Of a stretch of 29,742 bases of DNA, positions 5,719-12,434 are shown piece by piece (within the stretch, counting starts at the first letter, position 1; each line of letters opens with the position of its first letter). The position numbers and the translations under genes are program-made. Location of the stretch: the IMG/VR virus record IMGVR_UViG_3300025759_000462, positions 1-29,742 of that record. One strand, written 5' to 3'. The notes below the pieces were generated by a model that did no database searches, had not been told where the DNA came from, and worked only from the letters and a program-made list of their open reading frames with translations. Source of the DNA: a virus.

Positions 5719-6101
5719 GTTTCTCTTCCCGGATTTTCCTCAAAATATACTCGTGGTATCTCTCCTGGATTTTCAAGTTTTGCCCATTTGTCTTCGAATT
5801 TCCAGTTGTGTACCATTTCGAGTTTTTGTTCTCTTGACCAGTCTTTAAGATATTCGTTTTCTCTGTCAAAGATTTCAAGAATCTTTTCTTCCCCATCCAC
5901 AATCTCCGTATCAATAATATTTTCGCCAAGATAATCTTGCGACAGTTCACTCACATCTTCACTTGTTACACAATCATTCGCCCATTCAATAGGGTTTACA
6001 GGAACATCTGGATTCTCTTTTTGTAAATCATCAACAGGAATTACATATTTGTGCTTGTGCATTGTGACCGTTGTGATTACTACGTACTGTTTATTTTCCA
6101 T
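5715..6101 (-). CDS. Phage protein, unknown function
   Basis: A 128-residue acidic protein. The N-terminus (YVVITTVTMHKHKYVIPV) looks like a beta hairpin, followed by a helical acidic part containing DCVTSEDVSELSQDYLGE, and ends with a Trp-rich charged region. No family recognised with confidence. It overlaps both neighbours (GTGA downstream; 11 nt with the 41-aa gene upstream). Confidence 0.68.
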   Translation of the reverse strand: MENKQYVVITTVTMHKHKYVIPVDDLQKENPDVPVNPIEWANDCVTSEDVSELSQDYLGENIIDTEIVDGEEKILEIFDRENEYLKDWSREQKLEMVHNWKFEDKWAKLENPGEIPRVYFEENPGRET

Positions 6102-6216
6102 TTAAAAATCTCCACATTTTCAAGTAAAATTCAAATCGCTTTGGTTCTTGATCTATATTAGGCAAGTTTTTAGTACCAAAAAATTTCACAAAATCTCTTA
6201 CATCATCATCTGTCAT
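6091..6216 (-). CDS. Small phage protein (41 aa)
   Basis: A 41-residue ORF that fills the gap between two larger genes. It overlaps the stop of the 225-aa gene by 11 nt and the start of the 128-aa gene by 11 nt. Its sequence (DDVRDFVKFFG, then FEFYLKMWRFLNG) is amphipathic and plausible for a real small protein. Support is from tight packing only; no homology recognised. Confidence 0.6.
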   Translation of the reverse strand: MTDDDVRDFVKFFGTKNLPNIDQEPKRFEFYLKMWRFLNGK

Positions 6217-6883
6217 TAGCATAAAATCCCATTCTGGCTACTTGCATATGCCCCCCTGCGTCATCAAAATCTTCTATGTAAGTGTGTGTGTCTTTGTATT
6301 TTATTTTCTTTTCATAATAATCTGAGGTCCATACGGGAATGATTTCATCAAAATCTGGCTCAAATGAAGGCCGCAAATGAACTTCAATCAGATTGCCGTC
6401 TATGAATTCCACATTTATCTTTTCAATCGCCGAAAGTTCTTTTAGAATATTTGGTATCTCAGGGCATTTATCATGAGATAATCTTACCCATTTTGAAAAC
6501 TTGGACGATCTTTCCAAATCATCATGAAATCCCTGCCAGACATTGTGTATCTTCCAAGATGGTTTTGTTCCGTGTATAAAAGACATTGTAACAGATATAT
6601 GATCGCCTGTAAACCTTTCGCACCAAAAAAATCCGGGTTCTACAGTATTATTTTGTTCGGAACTGATGTATTGAAATCTTGTGTAAACACCCATGCCATA
6701 TAAATTGTATATCGGTCTTACGACATACACACCAGATTTGCTTGGTGCTATACCACCGGGTCCGCAATCATATCCTAAACGTTCTGCTAACCAAAGTTTG
6801 TTGAACCAATCGTGATACTTCGGATATCTTTTCCAAGCAATACCATCAGGGTCTTCTTTAATTTTGTTTTTCGGTCCCGTCAT
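6206..6883 (-). CDS. Conserved phage protein, unknown function
   Basis: A 225-residue soluble protein rich in Trp, Tyr and His. PKYHDWFNKLWLAERLGYDCGPGG and GVYVVRPIYNLYGMGV near residues 20-67 resemble a conserved protein of T4-like marine phages; the VVRPIYNLYGMG segment recalls ATP-grasp-like proteins, but I cannot establish that fold. No signal peptide. The start overlaps the 48-aa gene by 26 nt. Confidence 0.66.
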   Translation of the reverse strand: MTGPKNKIKEDPDGIAWKRYPKYHDWFNKLWLAERLGYDCGPGGIAPSKSGVYVVRPIYNLYGMGVYTRFQYISSEQNNTVEPGFFWCERFTGDHISVTMSFIHGTKPSWKIHNVWQGFHDDLERSSKFSKWVRLSHDKCPEIPNILKELSAIEKINVEFIDGNLIEVHLRPSFEPDFDEIIPVWTSDYYEKKIKYKDTHTYIEDFDDAGGHMQVARMGFYANDR

Positions 6884-7004
6884 CCGTGTCGCGCCTTTTC
6901 AATTCAACTTTTATTTTTCGTTGTTCTCGCAAGACTGTCTCTATCTCTTCTTTAGAAAGTTTGCCTGAGTTTATCATGACATTATTCAGTTTGAATATAT
7001 CCAT
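6858..7004 (-). CDS. Small phage protein (48 aa)
   Basis: A 48-residue ORF with an excellent ribosome binding site (AGGAG, 6 bp before ATG). It is a charged helix: LSKEEIETVLREQRKIKV, then basic and acidic residues. It fills a gap between the lipoprotein gene and the 225-aa gene, overlapping the latter by 26 nt. Function unknown. Confidence 0.68.
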   Translation of the reverse strand: MDIFKLNNVMINSGKLSKEEIETVLREQRKIKVELKRRDTDDGTEKQN

Positions 7005-7033
7005 GATATCTCCTAATGATGTGTTTGCGTATT

Positions 7034-7591
7034 TCATGTTTCTAACCTATAGATAAACCGAATGCCGTGTGAGTAATCATAGTAGTTTGCTTCGTGGCCA
7101 GAGTAAACTGGTTGTATTGGTCGTCCGTTTTTTCTATGCCAACCATATATTGTCACATAGTCATCCCCTCCAGATATCACATCTTTTTTATGCCCAGCAA
7201 TCAGTTTACACCTTCGTCCTTGTAGTTGTTCCTCTATCATATCATTGTGTCGTTTTATATATTTGAAACTTACCATTTTTGGACCCGGTTTCATTGGTAT
7301 CGGATCAAGTTTACAATCGGATTTGGACCATATGAAATTTACCATATCCTTATCGGGTAAACTCCAACCATTCTTTTTCGCAATCTTGATAGCATCCCAA
7401 TAACCTAAAGGCATTCTTATTTTGTTTTTCTTGTAATAATCATTAGATACGCAAAAATGATTATCTTTATAGAAAAGTAGACTAAAACCAGTTTCACAGA
7501 AATCTCTATGCTTTTGTTCTTGAAGTTTTGCGCACGAACCTATGAGTATAATCAAAACCAAACATAGTAATGTCACAAACCTCATCATCAT
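7034..7591 (-). CDS. Putative phage lipoprotein
   Basis: A 185-residue protein with a lipoprotein-type signal: a hydrophobic run FVTLLCLVLIILIGSC with a lipobox-like IGSC, then a charged mature region. The C-terminus (YGWHRKNGRPIQPVYSGHEANYYDYSHGIRF) contains conserved-looking His and Tyr residues resembling a family in T4-like marine phages, possibly linked to the cell envelope, but the activity is unknown. Three successive ATGs stand at the start. A promoter TTGATA-17-TATTAT lies just upstream. Envelope location at lysis or superinfection exclusion is inference only. Confidence 0.66.
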   Translation of the reverse strand: MMMRFVTLLCLVLIILIGSCAKLQEQKHRDFCETGFSLLFYKDNHFCVSNDYYKKNKIRMPLGYWDAIKIAKKNGWSLPDKDMVNFIWSKSDCKLDPIPMKPGPKMVSFKYIKRHNDMIEEQLQGRRCKLIAGHKKDVISGGDDYVTIYGWHRKNGRPIQPVYSGHEANYYDYSHGIRFIYRLET

Positions 7592-7601
7592 TCTTTCTTC
7601 A

Positions 7602-7630
7602 TAATATATACATTCATCGAAAGTATCAAA
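7602..7630 (-). promoter_or_regulatory. Host-type promoter upstream of the lipoprotein gene
   Basis: TTGATA (7625-7630), 17-bp spacer, TATTAT (7602-7607) on the minus strand. Slightly weaker than the TTGACA sites but with the same spacing. Confidence 0.62.
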
Positions 7631-7632
7631 AC

Positions 7633-7857
7633 TTAGTCAGCAAGTCCTACAACAACTTGCTTTCCTTCCCAATTTTTACCAAGGCGAACTGCTCTTTCTT
7701 CACATGCATATCTTGTTTGGTCACCTCGGTCTTTCCAACCATTACGCCTAATTTCTCTTTTTACACTTAAACATTCTGAAATACTATAAGGTCCTGTATG
7801 TTCAATCACTTCACCTTGTGCATAAAGTAAAAGCACAAATGCTACTACGATTTCCAT
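7633..7857 (-). CDS. Small secreted or membrane phage protein
   Basis: A 74-residue protein beginning MEIVVAFVLLLYAQGEV, a short hydrophobic N-terminus that could be a signal or strand. The mature part has two Cys (SECLSVKREI and YACEERAV) that could form a disulphide. The ATG at 7857 is preferred over the longer frame because GGAGG lies 9 bp upstream and the preceding gene ends 2 bp before it. Overall layout resembles the 66-aa protein at 5518-5718. Confidence 0.68.
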   Translation of the reverse strand: MEIVVAFVLLLYAQGEVIEHTGPYSISECLSVKREIRRNGWKDRGDQTRYACEERAVRLGKNWEGKQVVVGLAD

Positions 7858-7858
7858 T

Positions 7859-8329
7859 TTAGTTTCCTCCTGTTGGATTATTTCCTGTCCCGTTGTTTTT
7901 TGCCATACCTCGGGTTTCATGAATTAAATCCATAATTTCCTTTACTTCTGTTTCTAATGCACGAATACGTTCTGCATAGAATTCAAGTGTCAACTTTTGT
8001 TGCTGATCATAAGGTGCTTGACCAGTTTCTATTTCATTTGAGAGTTTTTCTAGTTCTCCTGCCAAGTGTTCAATCAACATAAATTGTTCGGAGTCGGCGG
8101 GTAGTGATCCCATCTCGCCTCTAGGCCATTTTATTCTAAACTCCGAATTCTGATCTAAGTCAGCCGACATCATGGTTATGTTAGTTTCAATTTGATTTAA
8201 TCTTTCAATAATGCCAAAGTATGCCCACGTTCCTATTGCTACTGCAACTATCATGCTAATAAGATTACGAAGAGGCAGGGCTAACTCGGTATTTTCGTTA
8301 ACCCTCGTTGTTTTGCCATCTTCTGACAT
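7859..8329 (-). CDS. Membrane-anchored virion-type protein of T4-like marine phages
   Basis: A 156-residue protein with one transmembrane helix (about residues 22-41, NLISMIVAVAIGTWAYFGII) followed by coiled-coil regions; the middle reads FRIKWPRGEMGSLPADSEQ. I recognise the N-terminal half (SEDGKTTRVNENTELALPLRN, then the helix) as a protein of T4-like cyanophages that has been annotated as a structural protein. An upstream ATG at 8359 abuts the late promoter motif and lacks a ribosome site; the ATG at 8329 has AGAAGGA and is preferred. The late promoter fits a virion or lysis-stage protein. Confidence 0.75.
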   Translation of the reverse strand: MSEDGKTTRVNENTELALPLRNLISMIVAVAIGTWAYFGIIERLNQIETNITMMSADLDQNSEFRIKWPRGEMGSLPADSEQFMLIEHLAGELEKLSNEIETGQAPYDQQQKLTLEFYAERIRALETEVKEIMDLIHETRGMAKNNGTGNNPTGGN

Positions 8330-8361
8330 GGTTACTTTCCTTCTGATAGTACCTACCATGC

Positions 8362-8369
8362 TATTTATC
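8362..8369 (-). promoter_or_regulatory. Probable T4-type late promoter (GATAAATA)
   Basis: One mismatch to TATAAATA, located 33 bp upstream of the chosen start of the membrane-anchored virion-type gene in an AT-rich gap. The gap 8370-8433 shows nothing else clear. Confidence 0.5.
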
Positions 8370-8433
8370 TAAATTAAATTAATAAGAATGTCTAAAATCC
8401 TCTCTTAGTACAAAATCATTTTAAAGTGTAGTA

Positions 8434-8856
8434 TCATCGCATTCCTAACAAACCGGGAAATGCTTCTTCAACAAGGTTAATGGTCAAACCTTTTGCCAAC
8501 TGTTTCTTGTCTTTCATTTTCAAAAGAATCTTAGCATCTTCTGGATGTACACCTTCAAGCCAAGAAATGAACATTCGCTCTCTCTTGAATTGTGGCATAT
8601 TCGTACCAGGACCACCTTTCACAAGATATCTGAAGTTCCTATGAATCTTATGAATAGATGATGGATGACTTTCTTCTGCCGCTTCTTTATAGGGAGGGTC
8701 GCCTTCCGGAATCAACCATTCAATCTTTTCATCATAAGTGCCTTTGAGAACATCTTTCAATGCCCAAGATTCGTTTTGTCTAAGAATCTGCACTTTCTCG
8801 TTTTTGGAATTCGTCTTTTCAACTTTTTCAATAATCTCAAAAATATCTAATATCAT
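8434..8856 (-). CDS. DUF6433-like conserved phage protein
   Basis: A 140-residue protein matching, from memory, the DUF6433 family common in T4-like marine phages: LDIFEIIEKVEK at the start, NESWALKDVLKGTYD, IEWLIPEGDPPYKEA, then RYLVKGGPG and the C-terminal DAKILLKMKDKKQLAKGLT. Function unknown. The start at 8856 is chosen because its ATG overlaps the RNase H stop (TAATG), giving translational coupling, and it removes an unlikely 13-residue extension. Confidence 0.78.
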   Translation of the reverse strand: MILDIFEIIEKVEKTNSKNEKVQILRQNESWALKDVLKGTYDEKIEWLIPEGDPPYKEAAEESHPSSIHKIHRNFRYLVKGGPGTNMPQFKRERMFISWLEGVHPEDAKILLKMKDKKQLAKGLTINLVEEAFPGLLGMR

Positions 8857-9698
8857 TATAGAAACTCCAGTACTTTCTCTAGCAGGTTTATACATTTCTT
8901 ACTGACTAAATACGGAAACACTTTACCCTTTTTGTCCCAAGGATCTTGCGATTTGTATTCCTTCATAATCTTATCTATAATATCTGAAGGACATTCTGAA
9001 AGGTCAATCATCTTTTTGTTTCGTAGATAGTTACGATACACTTCTTCCCCCATAGACTTAGGGTCTACAAGGAGCGATTCTTTCCTTTTTGCTGATAGTG
9101 TGTTTTGACGACGACCTTCAACCAGAACTTTGTCGTCACTCAATACATTCGGCACACCATCACCATTATCACCATTCAAGATGTGGAACTTGAAATAATC
9201 TGCCGGAGATTCATTCTTTACAAGTTTCTTTGTGACAGGTGAAAATTGCGATACATTACCAAGAGTGTGTAGTTGAATGAAGTCTTTGTCGGCGGATATG
9301 ATCATCACATCAGTGTGATTACCAAATTCTTGCGTATCATACACAATCTGCGCAATCGTATCATCTGCTTCGCATCCCCAAATTTTGAGAACTTTGTAGG
9401 GCATATTCTCTTTGATTTCATCAAAAACAAGATTGGTAATACGAAACACTTCATTCCAATCCATAGAAGATTCATCGCGAGATTTCTTGCGATTTGCTTT
9501 ATATTCGGGATATAGTTCTTTTCGCCAGTTACCTCCACCATCAGATACGATAATGGTATCTTCGGCATATTTCTTGAATTTTTGACGATACATTCGGATT
9601 GTGTTTAGAATCATATGACGAATAAGATTTTCATCAATGTTCAGTTTTTGTGATACGATATTGCCAATCGCGATACCGTTATAGTCAATTATTAGCAT
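8856..9698 (-). CDS. rnh: Ribonuclease H, T4 Rnh/FEN-like 5'-3' nuclease
   Basis: A 280-residue member of the 5'-nuclease (FEN/PIN-like) family like T4 RNase H, which removes RNA primers and flaps during lagging-strand synthesis. Metal-binding acidic residues are visible: IIDYNG at the start, GGGNWRKELYPEYKANR (the helical-arch basic region), WGCEADDTIAQ, SADKDFIQL and the helix-hairpin region GDNGDGVPNVLSDD. The length fits (T4 protein 305). The ATG at 9698 is used, with GGAG 11 bp upstream; a TTG five codons earlier is less likely. It has its own promoter and is coupled to the DUF6433-like gene. Confidence 0.93.
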   Translation of the reverse strand: MLIIDYNGIAIGNIVSQKLNIDENLIRHMILNTIRMYRQKFKKYAEDTIIVSDGGGNWRKELYPEYKANRKKSRDESSMDWNEVFRITNLVFDEIKENMPYKVLKIWGCEADDTIAQIVYDTQEFGNHTDVMIISADKDFIQLHTLGNVSQFSPVTKKLVKNESPADYFKFHILNGDNGDGVPNVLSDDKVLVEGRRQNTLSAKRKESLLVDPKSMGEEVYRNYLRNKKMIDLSECPSDIIDKIMKEYKSQDPWDKKGKVFPYLVSKKCINLLEKVLEFL

Positions 9699-9723
9699 AG
9701 TATATTTCTCCAAGTTTGATATT

Positions 9724-9752
9724 ATTATATATCAAGATAATGGGAATGTCAA
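9724..9752 (-). promoter_or_regulatory. Host-type promoter for the RNase H gene
   Basis: TTGACA (9747-9752), 17-bp spacer, TATAAT (9724-9729) on the minus strand; a near-consensus sigma-70 promoter directly downstream of a terminator. Confidence 0.85.
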
Positions 9753-9781
9753 TAAAAAAGAGGGGACAATCCCCTCTTTTT
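9753..9781 (-). terminator. Rho-independent terminator
   Basis: Stem AGAGGGG/CCCCTCT with an ACAAT loop and T-runs on both strands. On the minus strand it ends the tmRNA/secreted-protein transcript just before the RNase H promoter. Confidence 0.88.
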
Positions 9782-9783
9782 CG

Positions 9784-9861
9784 TTATTTTTTGCCCGAAA
9801 GATATTTTGGGGAATTGGAATTGCCCATTTTAATTTTAAAAAATCTTTCCAAAAATTTCAT
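9784..9861 (-). CDS. Possible 25-aa peptide
   Basis: A short ORF between the secreted-protein gene and the terminator. The peptide is basic (FLERFFKIKMG...). It lacks a clear ribosome binding site, so it may be chance; listed because it fills the gap exactly. Confidence 0.3.
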   Translation of the reverse strand: MKFLERFFKIKMGNSNSPKYLSGKK

Positions 9862-9867
9862 GATCTA

Positions 9868-10209
9868 TTAGAAACCGATACCAACTTCAACGTTTGCAGT
9901 AGTTGTACCTGAATTCCAGTTTACCCAACCATCAACAAAAACGTTTCCATTAAGATCCTTTGAGACACCGACATTAACACCCGACCAAGTGCTACCCACC
10001 ATTTCGTAACTTGTGTTACCATAAAGTTTGATGCTGCCAAAATTTTGCGCGACACCTACTGTAGGTGTAAAAGTGTTTGCAGAAGTCGTGAGGTTATGGT
10101 TATAGATTGCCGTTGCAGAGAACACGTTAGTGTTTCGGCCGAACATATCAGCAGAAGCGGAAGTTGCAAAAAGAGCCATTACAGCAGAAACGAAAGCGAT
10201 TTTTTTCAT
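9868..10209 (-). CDS. Small secreted beta-rich protein
   Basis: A 113-residue protein with a canonical signal peptide: KK, a hydrophobic core and TSASA before DMFG (cleavage about residue 20). The mature part alternates hydrophobic and polar residues (SIKLYGNTSYEMV, FVDGWVNWNSG, ANVEVGIGF) and ends in Phe, as outer-membrane beta-barrel strands do; at about 92 residues it is too short for a full barrel alone. The start has AAGGAAA upstream. It is directly downstream of the tmRNA and likely on the same transcript. A role in the host envelope is inference. Confidence 0.75.
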   Translation of the reverse strand: MKKIAFVSAVMALFATSASADMFGRNTNVFSATAIYNHNLTTSANTFTPTVGVAQNFGSIKLYGNTSYEMVGSTWSGVNVGVSKDLNGNVFVDGWVNWNSGTTTANVEVGIGF

Positions 10210-10242
10210 GTATATTTTCCTTAAATTGTAGATAAAAATAGT

Positions 10243-10624
10243 GGGCCCGTTTTTTCATCGCAGGGGAACCCATACTGCTAGACTTCTTTCGTTGGTCACG
10301 AATATCATTCTGTTTCTAGGTGATATCAGACCCAAGCAACTTAGGCCGCAAGGGCGTAAGCACGAGGAGCAAAATTATCGTTTGCCTTTAGTTTATTTGA
10401 CCGAATGTCGTAGGTCAACACGGTAAACTCCACTTCATCTTCACACCTGTCGATCCTATTTCGACCCCATCAAAGATACACTATAGCTTTTTTCCCTAAC
10501 GAACTAAGAACCCGGGGTAGTCTAGCGAGCCAGCCACGGCTGTTTTGTTAATAGTGTATCCATGGTGGAGTCGCTGGGTGCCGCCCCCAGGTCCAGAATG
10601 TGTCCACGTTGCTTCAACGTTTAC
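10243..10624 (-). ncRNA. ssrA: Circularly permuted two-piece tmRNA (alphaproteobacterial type)
   Basis: Transcription order is acceptor piece, spacer, coding piece, the permuted layout of alphaproteobacteria. The acceptor piece ends at 10563 with T-arm CTGGG/CCCAG, then CGACTCC, A, CCA. The coding piece begins at 10468 with GGGGTCGAAATAGGATCGAC, the typical tmRNA 5' end. Acceptor strands GGGGTCG and CGACTCC pair fully and include the G3-U70 alanine signal. The spacer between the two pieces is closed by a perfect 10-bp helix GATACACTAT/ATAGTGTATC, as expected for the precursor. A P2 helix (CAGGTGTG with CACATTCTG) joins the pieces. A pseudoknot stem TTGACC/GGTCAA precedes the tag frame. The 3' end of the coding piece near 10243 and the 5' end near 10624 are estimates. 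It would rescue stalled ribosomes and tag nascent proteins for proteolysis. Confidence 0.93.
10341..10385 (-). other. tmRNA tag reading frame ANDNFAPRAYALAA
   Basis: Starting from resume codon GCA the frame encodes ANDNFAPRAYALAA and then TAA. It keeps the alphaproteobacterial AND-N-F-A start and the ALAA ending read by ClpXP/ClpAP, supporting function of the RNA. Confidence 0.92.
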
Positions 10625-10630
10625 AGACTA

Positions 10631-10659
10631 TATATACAACAAAAGGAGCTGAATGTCAA
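10631..10659 (-). promoter_or_regulatory. Host-type promoter of the tmRNA
   Basis: TTGACA (10654-10659), 17-bp spacer, TATATA (10631-10636) on the minus strand. The predicted transcription start near 10624 coincides with the beginning of the acceptor piece. Confidence 0.85.
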
Positions 10660-10694
10660 CCCCTTTTGTAAAATTTTTTTACTCGACAAAAATG

Positions 10695-11660
10695 TCACAC
10701 TGGATTGATAATGTAATGTACCATTAGTACAAGAGCAACTGATGCGCCTAATCCTACCATCATTTTACCAAAATCCTTAGCAACCAATGGGAATACTGAT
10801 TTTGTTTTCTTCTTACCAAAGTATGTTGCCATCGCAAGTTCACGACCTGCTAACAAACCAACAAATACCCATGTAGTACTCATAGGAATATCATTTAGTT
10901 CTTTAAAGAAGTACAAACACATCCAATAAAAGAAGTCAATCAACGTAGCAGAACGAACATATCTTGTATTGTGTTTTTCCAAAATAATTTGTTGAATTTT
11001 CCCACCTTTTTCTCTAAACATAAAGAACAAGCCACCAACAAATACTATTGAAATGAATATCATTAAATCAATTGGTACTTCACGTGGAAGGAATACCGCA
11101 ATGTTGGCAATATCATGTGAAAGCCATGTGTACCATAATCCGGCAGTTGCTATCCATTGCGCAATTCTCCAAAACTTTTTGTTGCTATCACTCACTGGTT
11201 GTGTTTCATCAAACCATTTGTGCGCAAATTTATTAATAGCAAACCAAACAGCATAAGCAAAAACCGCCGCAACACCATAACCCATAATAGATTTCATTAG
11301 CATTTTCTCCAACACAAAAGTTGAAGCAAATACTGATAGAACTAAGAATGAGGTTGAAACTGGTACACCCATTCTTGTCAATGCTACAAGAACGGCTGGA
11401 GCCGCAGCATGATACCATTGTACTTCTTGCCACGGAATTTTATTTAATCTACCGAAAGATATGTCACCACCATTCATTGCCCACCCGTACCAAAGAGTAA
11501 CCAATAACACAGCAGATGCTGCACCCCAAAGTATTTTATAATTGAAACGCTCATTATTTGACGCGATCCACGTACCGAGCGTTTGTACTGAATCGTTTGC
11601 GATAACTGCATACGCAGCTAAAAGGAACCCCACGAGGCTCCATAGGGTTAACATTTCCAT
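10695..11660 (-). CDS. PiT-family inorganic phosphate permease
   Basis: A 321-residue polytopic membrane protein of the PiT/PHO4 family, which moves phosphate with a cation across the inner membrane. The two duplicated family signatures are visible: ANDSVQTLGT (about 21-30) and SHDIANIAVFLPR (about 182-194), together with the PVSTS (about 99-103) and IPMSTTW (about 258-264) motifs. About nine or ten hydrophobic segments can be traced. It is shorter than bacterial PitA (about 500) but near other compact PiT proteins. Start has AAGGAAAAC upstream. It stands alone between a terminator and the tmRNA promoter. Likely an auxiliary metabolic gene that raises phosphate supply during infection; phosphate as substrate follows from the family. 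Confidence 0.9.
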   Translation of the reverse strand: MEMLTLWSLVGFLLAAYAVIANDSVQTLGTWIASNNERFNYKILWGAASAVLLVTLWYGWAMNGGDISFGRLNKIPWQEVQWYHAAAPAVLVALTRMGVPVSTSFLVLSVFASTFVLEKMLMKSIMGYGVAAVFAYAVWFAINKFAHKWFDETQPVSDSNKKFWRIAQWIATAGLWYTWLSHDIANIAVFLPREVPIDLMIFISIVFVGGLFFMFREKGGKIQQIILEKHNTRYVRSATLIDFFYWMCLYFFKELNDIPMSTTWVFVGLLAGRELAMATYFGKKKTKSVFPLVAKDFGKMMVGLGASVALVLMVHYIINPV

Positions 11661-11708
11661 TTGTTTTCCTTTCTTGCAAGTTTTACCCTTGCCCTCAAGA
11701 GGAGCAAT

Positions 11709-11716
11709 TATTTATT
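11709..11716 (-). promoter_or_regulatory. Possible late-type promoter (AATAAATA) for the phosphate permease
   Basis: One mismatch to TATAAATA, 49 bp upstream of the permease ATG. No good sigma-70 promoter is visible in 11661-11749. Upstream of it are two 11-bp-spaced TTACAA repeats (see findings). Confidence 0.35.
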
Positions 11717-11749
11717 GGTTAAAACACAATAGTTTTGTAACACTTTTGT

Positions 11750-11774
11750 AAAAAAAGAGGGACCGAAGTCCCTC
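11750..11774 (-). terminator. Rho-independent terminator
   Basis: Perfect 7-bp stem GAGGGAC/GTCCCTC closed by TTCG on the minus strand, followed by seven T. Ends the transcript of the synthetase-DUF3310-82-aa genes. A second weak stem (AAAACC/GGTTTT) lies next to it. Confidence 0.9.
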
Positions 11775-11828
11775 CTAAAACCCAAAGGTTTTGTCCTTTT
11801 TATGTGTTATATGTGACATAAATATCAC

Positions 11829-12077
11829 TTATATTCTCGTAAAATCGCATTCAGGTCTTTCTGGATATTCGAACCTGTACTCTTGCACTACCTCTTTTGT
11901 CATGATTCCTTCAATCCAGTTTGATGCAGCATCTTTTACATATTGAAAAGTTTTGTTTGGATATTCTATTTCACCGATAAATTTGTTCGCTTCATAGAAT
12001 TTTATATGCAAAACTTCATCAGACAAATATATTTGCGCAGATCGTGTATCACTCTTATATTCTTCTGACAACATCAT
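11829..12077 (-). CDS. Small phage protein, paralogue of the 70-aa gene beside phoH
   Basis: An 82-residue protein whose core (HIKFYEANKFIGEIEY, then DAASNWIEGI) matches the pattern of the 70-aa protein at 20048-20260 (EIKFYDEGRHLFYTEL, then AQNFADDWTAGI). Both look like a two-strand plus helix domain known in small proteins of T4-like marine phages; function unknown. It starts on the stop of the DUF3310-like gene (ATGA) and is the last gene before a terminator. Confidence 0.68.
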   Translation of the reverse strand: MMLSEEYKSDTRSAQIYLSDEVLHIKFYEANKFIGEIEYPNKTFQYVKDAASNWIEGIMTKEVVQEYRFEYPERPECDFTRI

Positions 12078-12352
12078 AGTTCATTATCATGTATATAGAG
12101 TTGAATAACAGCGTAATGCAGAATCTTCATCAAATCTTTACGCGCATCATCGCGTGTTCCTTTGTTGCCGTACCGATTAGAATACTTGTCAACATTACCC
12201 ATACAAAAACCGGTACCATGACCACGATCAATAATCACCTCCGTTGATTGAATTTTACTTGTTGAGTAGTGGCTGTTATAAGTAGAATCGATATACTCAT
12301 GTAGTTCAGAAATATACCCATCTTCGTTAAATTTATAGTCAATTGTCATCAT
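12074..12352 (-). CDS. DUF3310-like (SaV-like) phage protein
   Basis: A 92-residue protein similar to DUF3310, a family of phage proteins near nucleotide-metabolism genes: SHYSTSKIQSTEVI, GTGFCMGNVDKY and the C-terminal RDDARKDLMKILHYAVIQLY match the family order (HY..., G...GNA.KY, DL.KA..YL). The biochemical role is not established. The ATG at 12352 is chosen over 12403 because the 51-bp duplication explains the upstream extension: in the ancestral arrangement this ATG overlapped the stop of the HAD gene. Confidence 0.72.
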   Translation of the reverse strand: MMTIDYKFNEDGYISELHEYIDSTYNSHYSTSKIQSTEVIIDRGHGTGFCMGNVDKYSNRYGNKGTRDDARKDLMKILHYAVIQLYIHDNEL

Positions 12353-12397
12353 GCAACCTCGTAGTATAGTTGTTCCCAATTCCTTACAATATGTATA
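12347..12397 (-). repeat. Left copy of 51-bp direct repeat flanking the synthetase cassette
   Basis: Matches 15495-15545 at 43 of 51 positions in the same orientation. It still encodes the HAD gene C-terminus in frame (IHIVRNWEQLYYEVA, stop), but without the rest of that gene, so it is an orphan 3' end in front of the DUF3310-like gene. Confidence 0.85.
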
Positions 12398-12434
12398 TAA
12401 CACGTATCTCTTGTTTCTGCAACAATCATCTGAA

